A DNA stretch of 6,787 bases, taken from Bacteroidales bacterium. GTDB lineage: Bacteria > Bacteroidota > Bacteroidia > Bacteroidales > UBA10428. The stretch lies in NCBI GenBank assembly GCA_016926235.1, contig JAFGOZ010000502.1:1-6787 (forward strand), written 5' to 3'. Both the position numbers and the translations under genes were made by a program. Of the stretch, positions 6,768 to 6,787 are shown one piece after another. Under the pieces are notes generated by a model that was not told the DNA's origin, did not search any database, and saw nothing but the letters and a program-made list of their open reading frames with translations. Each line of letters begins with the position of its first letter. The first letter of the stretch is position 1.

Positions 6768-6787
6768 ATTAAATGTTTTATCGATTA

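Overview
The window looks like chromosomal DNA from a member of the Bacteroidota. One gene ends in a type IX secretion (T9SS) sorting domain, a system confined to that phylum. The DNA is AT-rich, the start codons lack Shine-Dalgarno sequences and sit behind A/T-rich leaders, and lipoprotein and surface-protein genes are common. Genus cannot be set from what is visible.

Layout from left to right: (1) the 5' end of a minus-strand lipoprotein gene that runs off the left edge; (2) a non-functional zone of about 800 bp holding a decayed minus-strand fragment that resembles the N-terminus of an M28 metallopeptidase, a 39-codon open frame, and an 11-bp inverted repeat; (3) a complete minus-strand type B carboxylesterase lipoprotein with an intact catalytic triad; (4) a divergent spacer of about 500 bp; (5) a complete plus-strand secreted protein with a PD40/TolB-like propeller, two NTF2-like (lumazine-binding-like) domains and a T9SS tail; (6) a 175-bp convergent spacer; (7) a complete minus-strand AI-2E-family membrane protein; (8) behind it, a roughly 100-residue relic of the N-terminal region of a type IIG (Eco57I-like) restriction-modification enzyme, cut at both ends; (9) at the right edge, an imperfect palindrome starting with a TAACGGCT/AGCCGTTA pair, which looks like part of a dispersed repeat or a cassette-type recombination site.

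The three complete genes do not form an obvious pathway or operon. The esterase and the T9SS protein are divergent and both act outside the cytoplasm. The AI-2E protein is convergent with the T9SS gene. The flanks read as gene debris: two independent relics, one of them beside a structured repeat, suggest a site that gains and loses DNA. I found no complete new system. The points most worth a second look are the propeller/NTF2/NTF2/T9SS architecture, the two relics, and the terminal palindrome. All family assignments come from reading motifs, not from searches.
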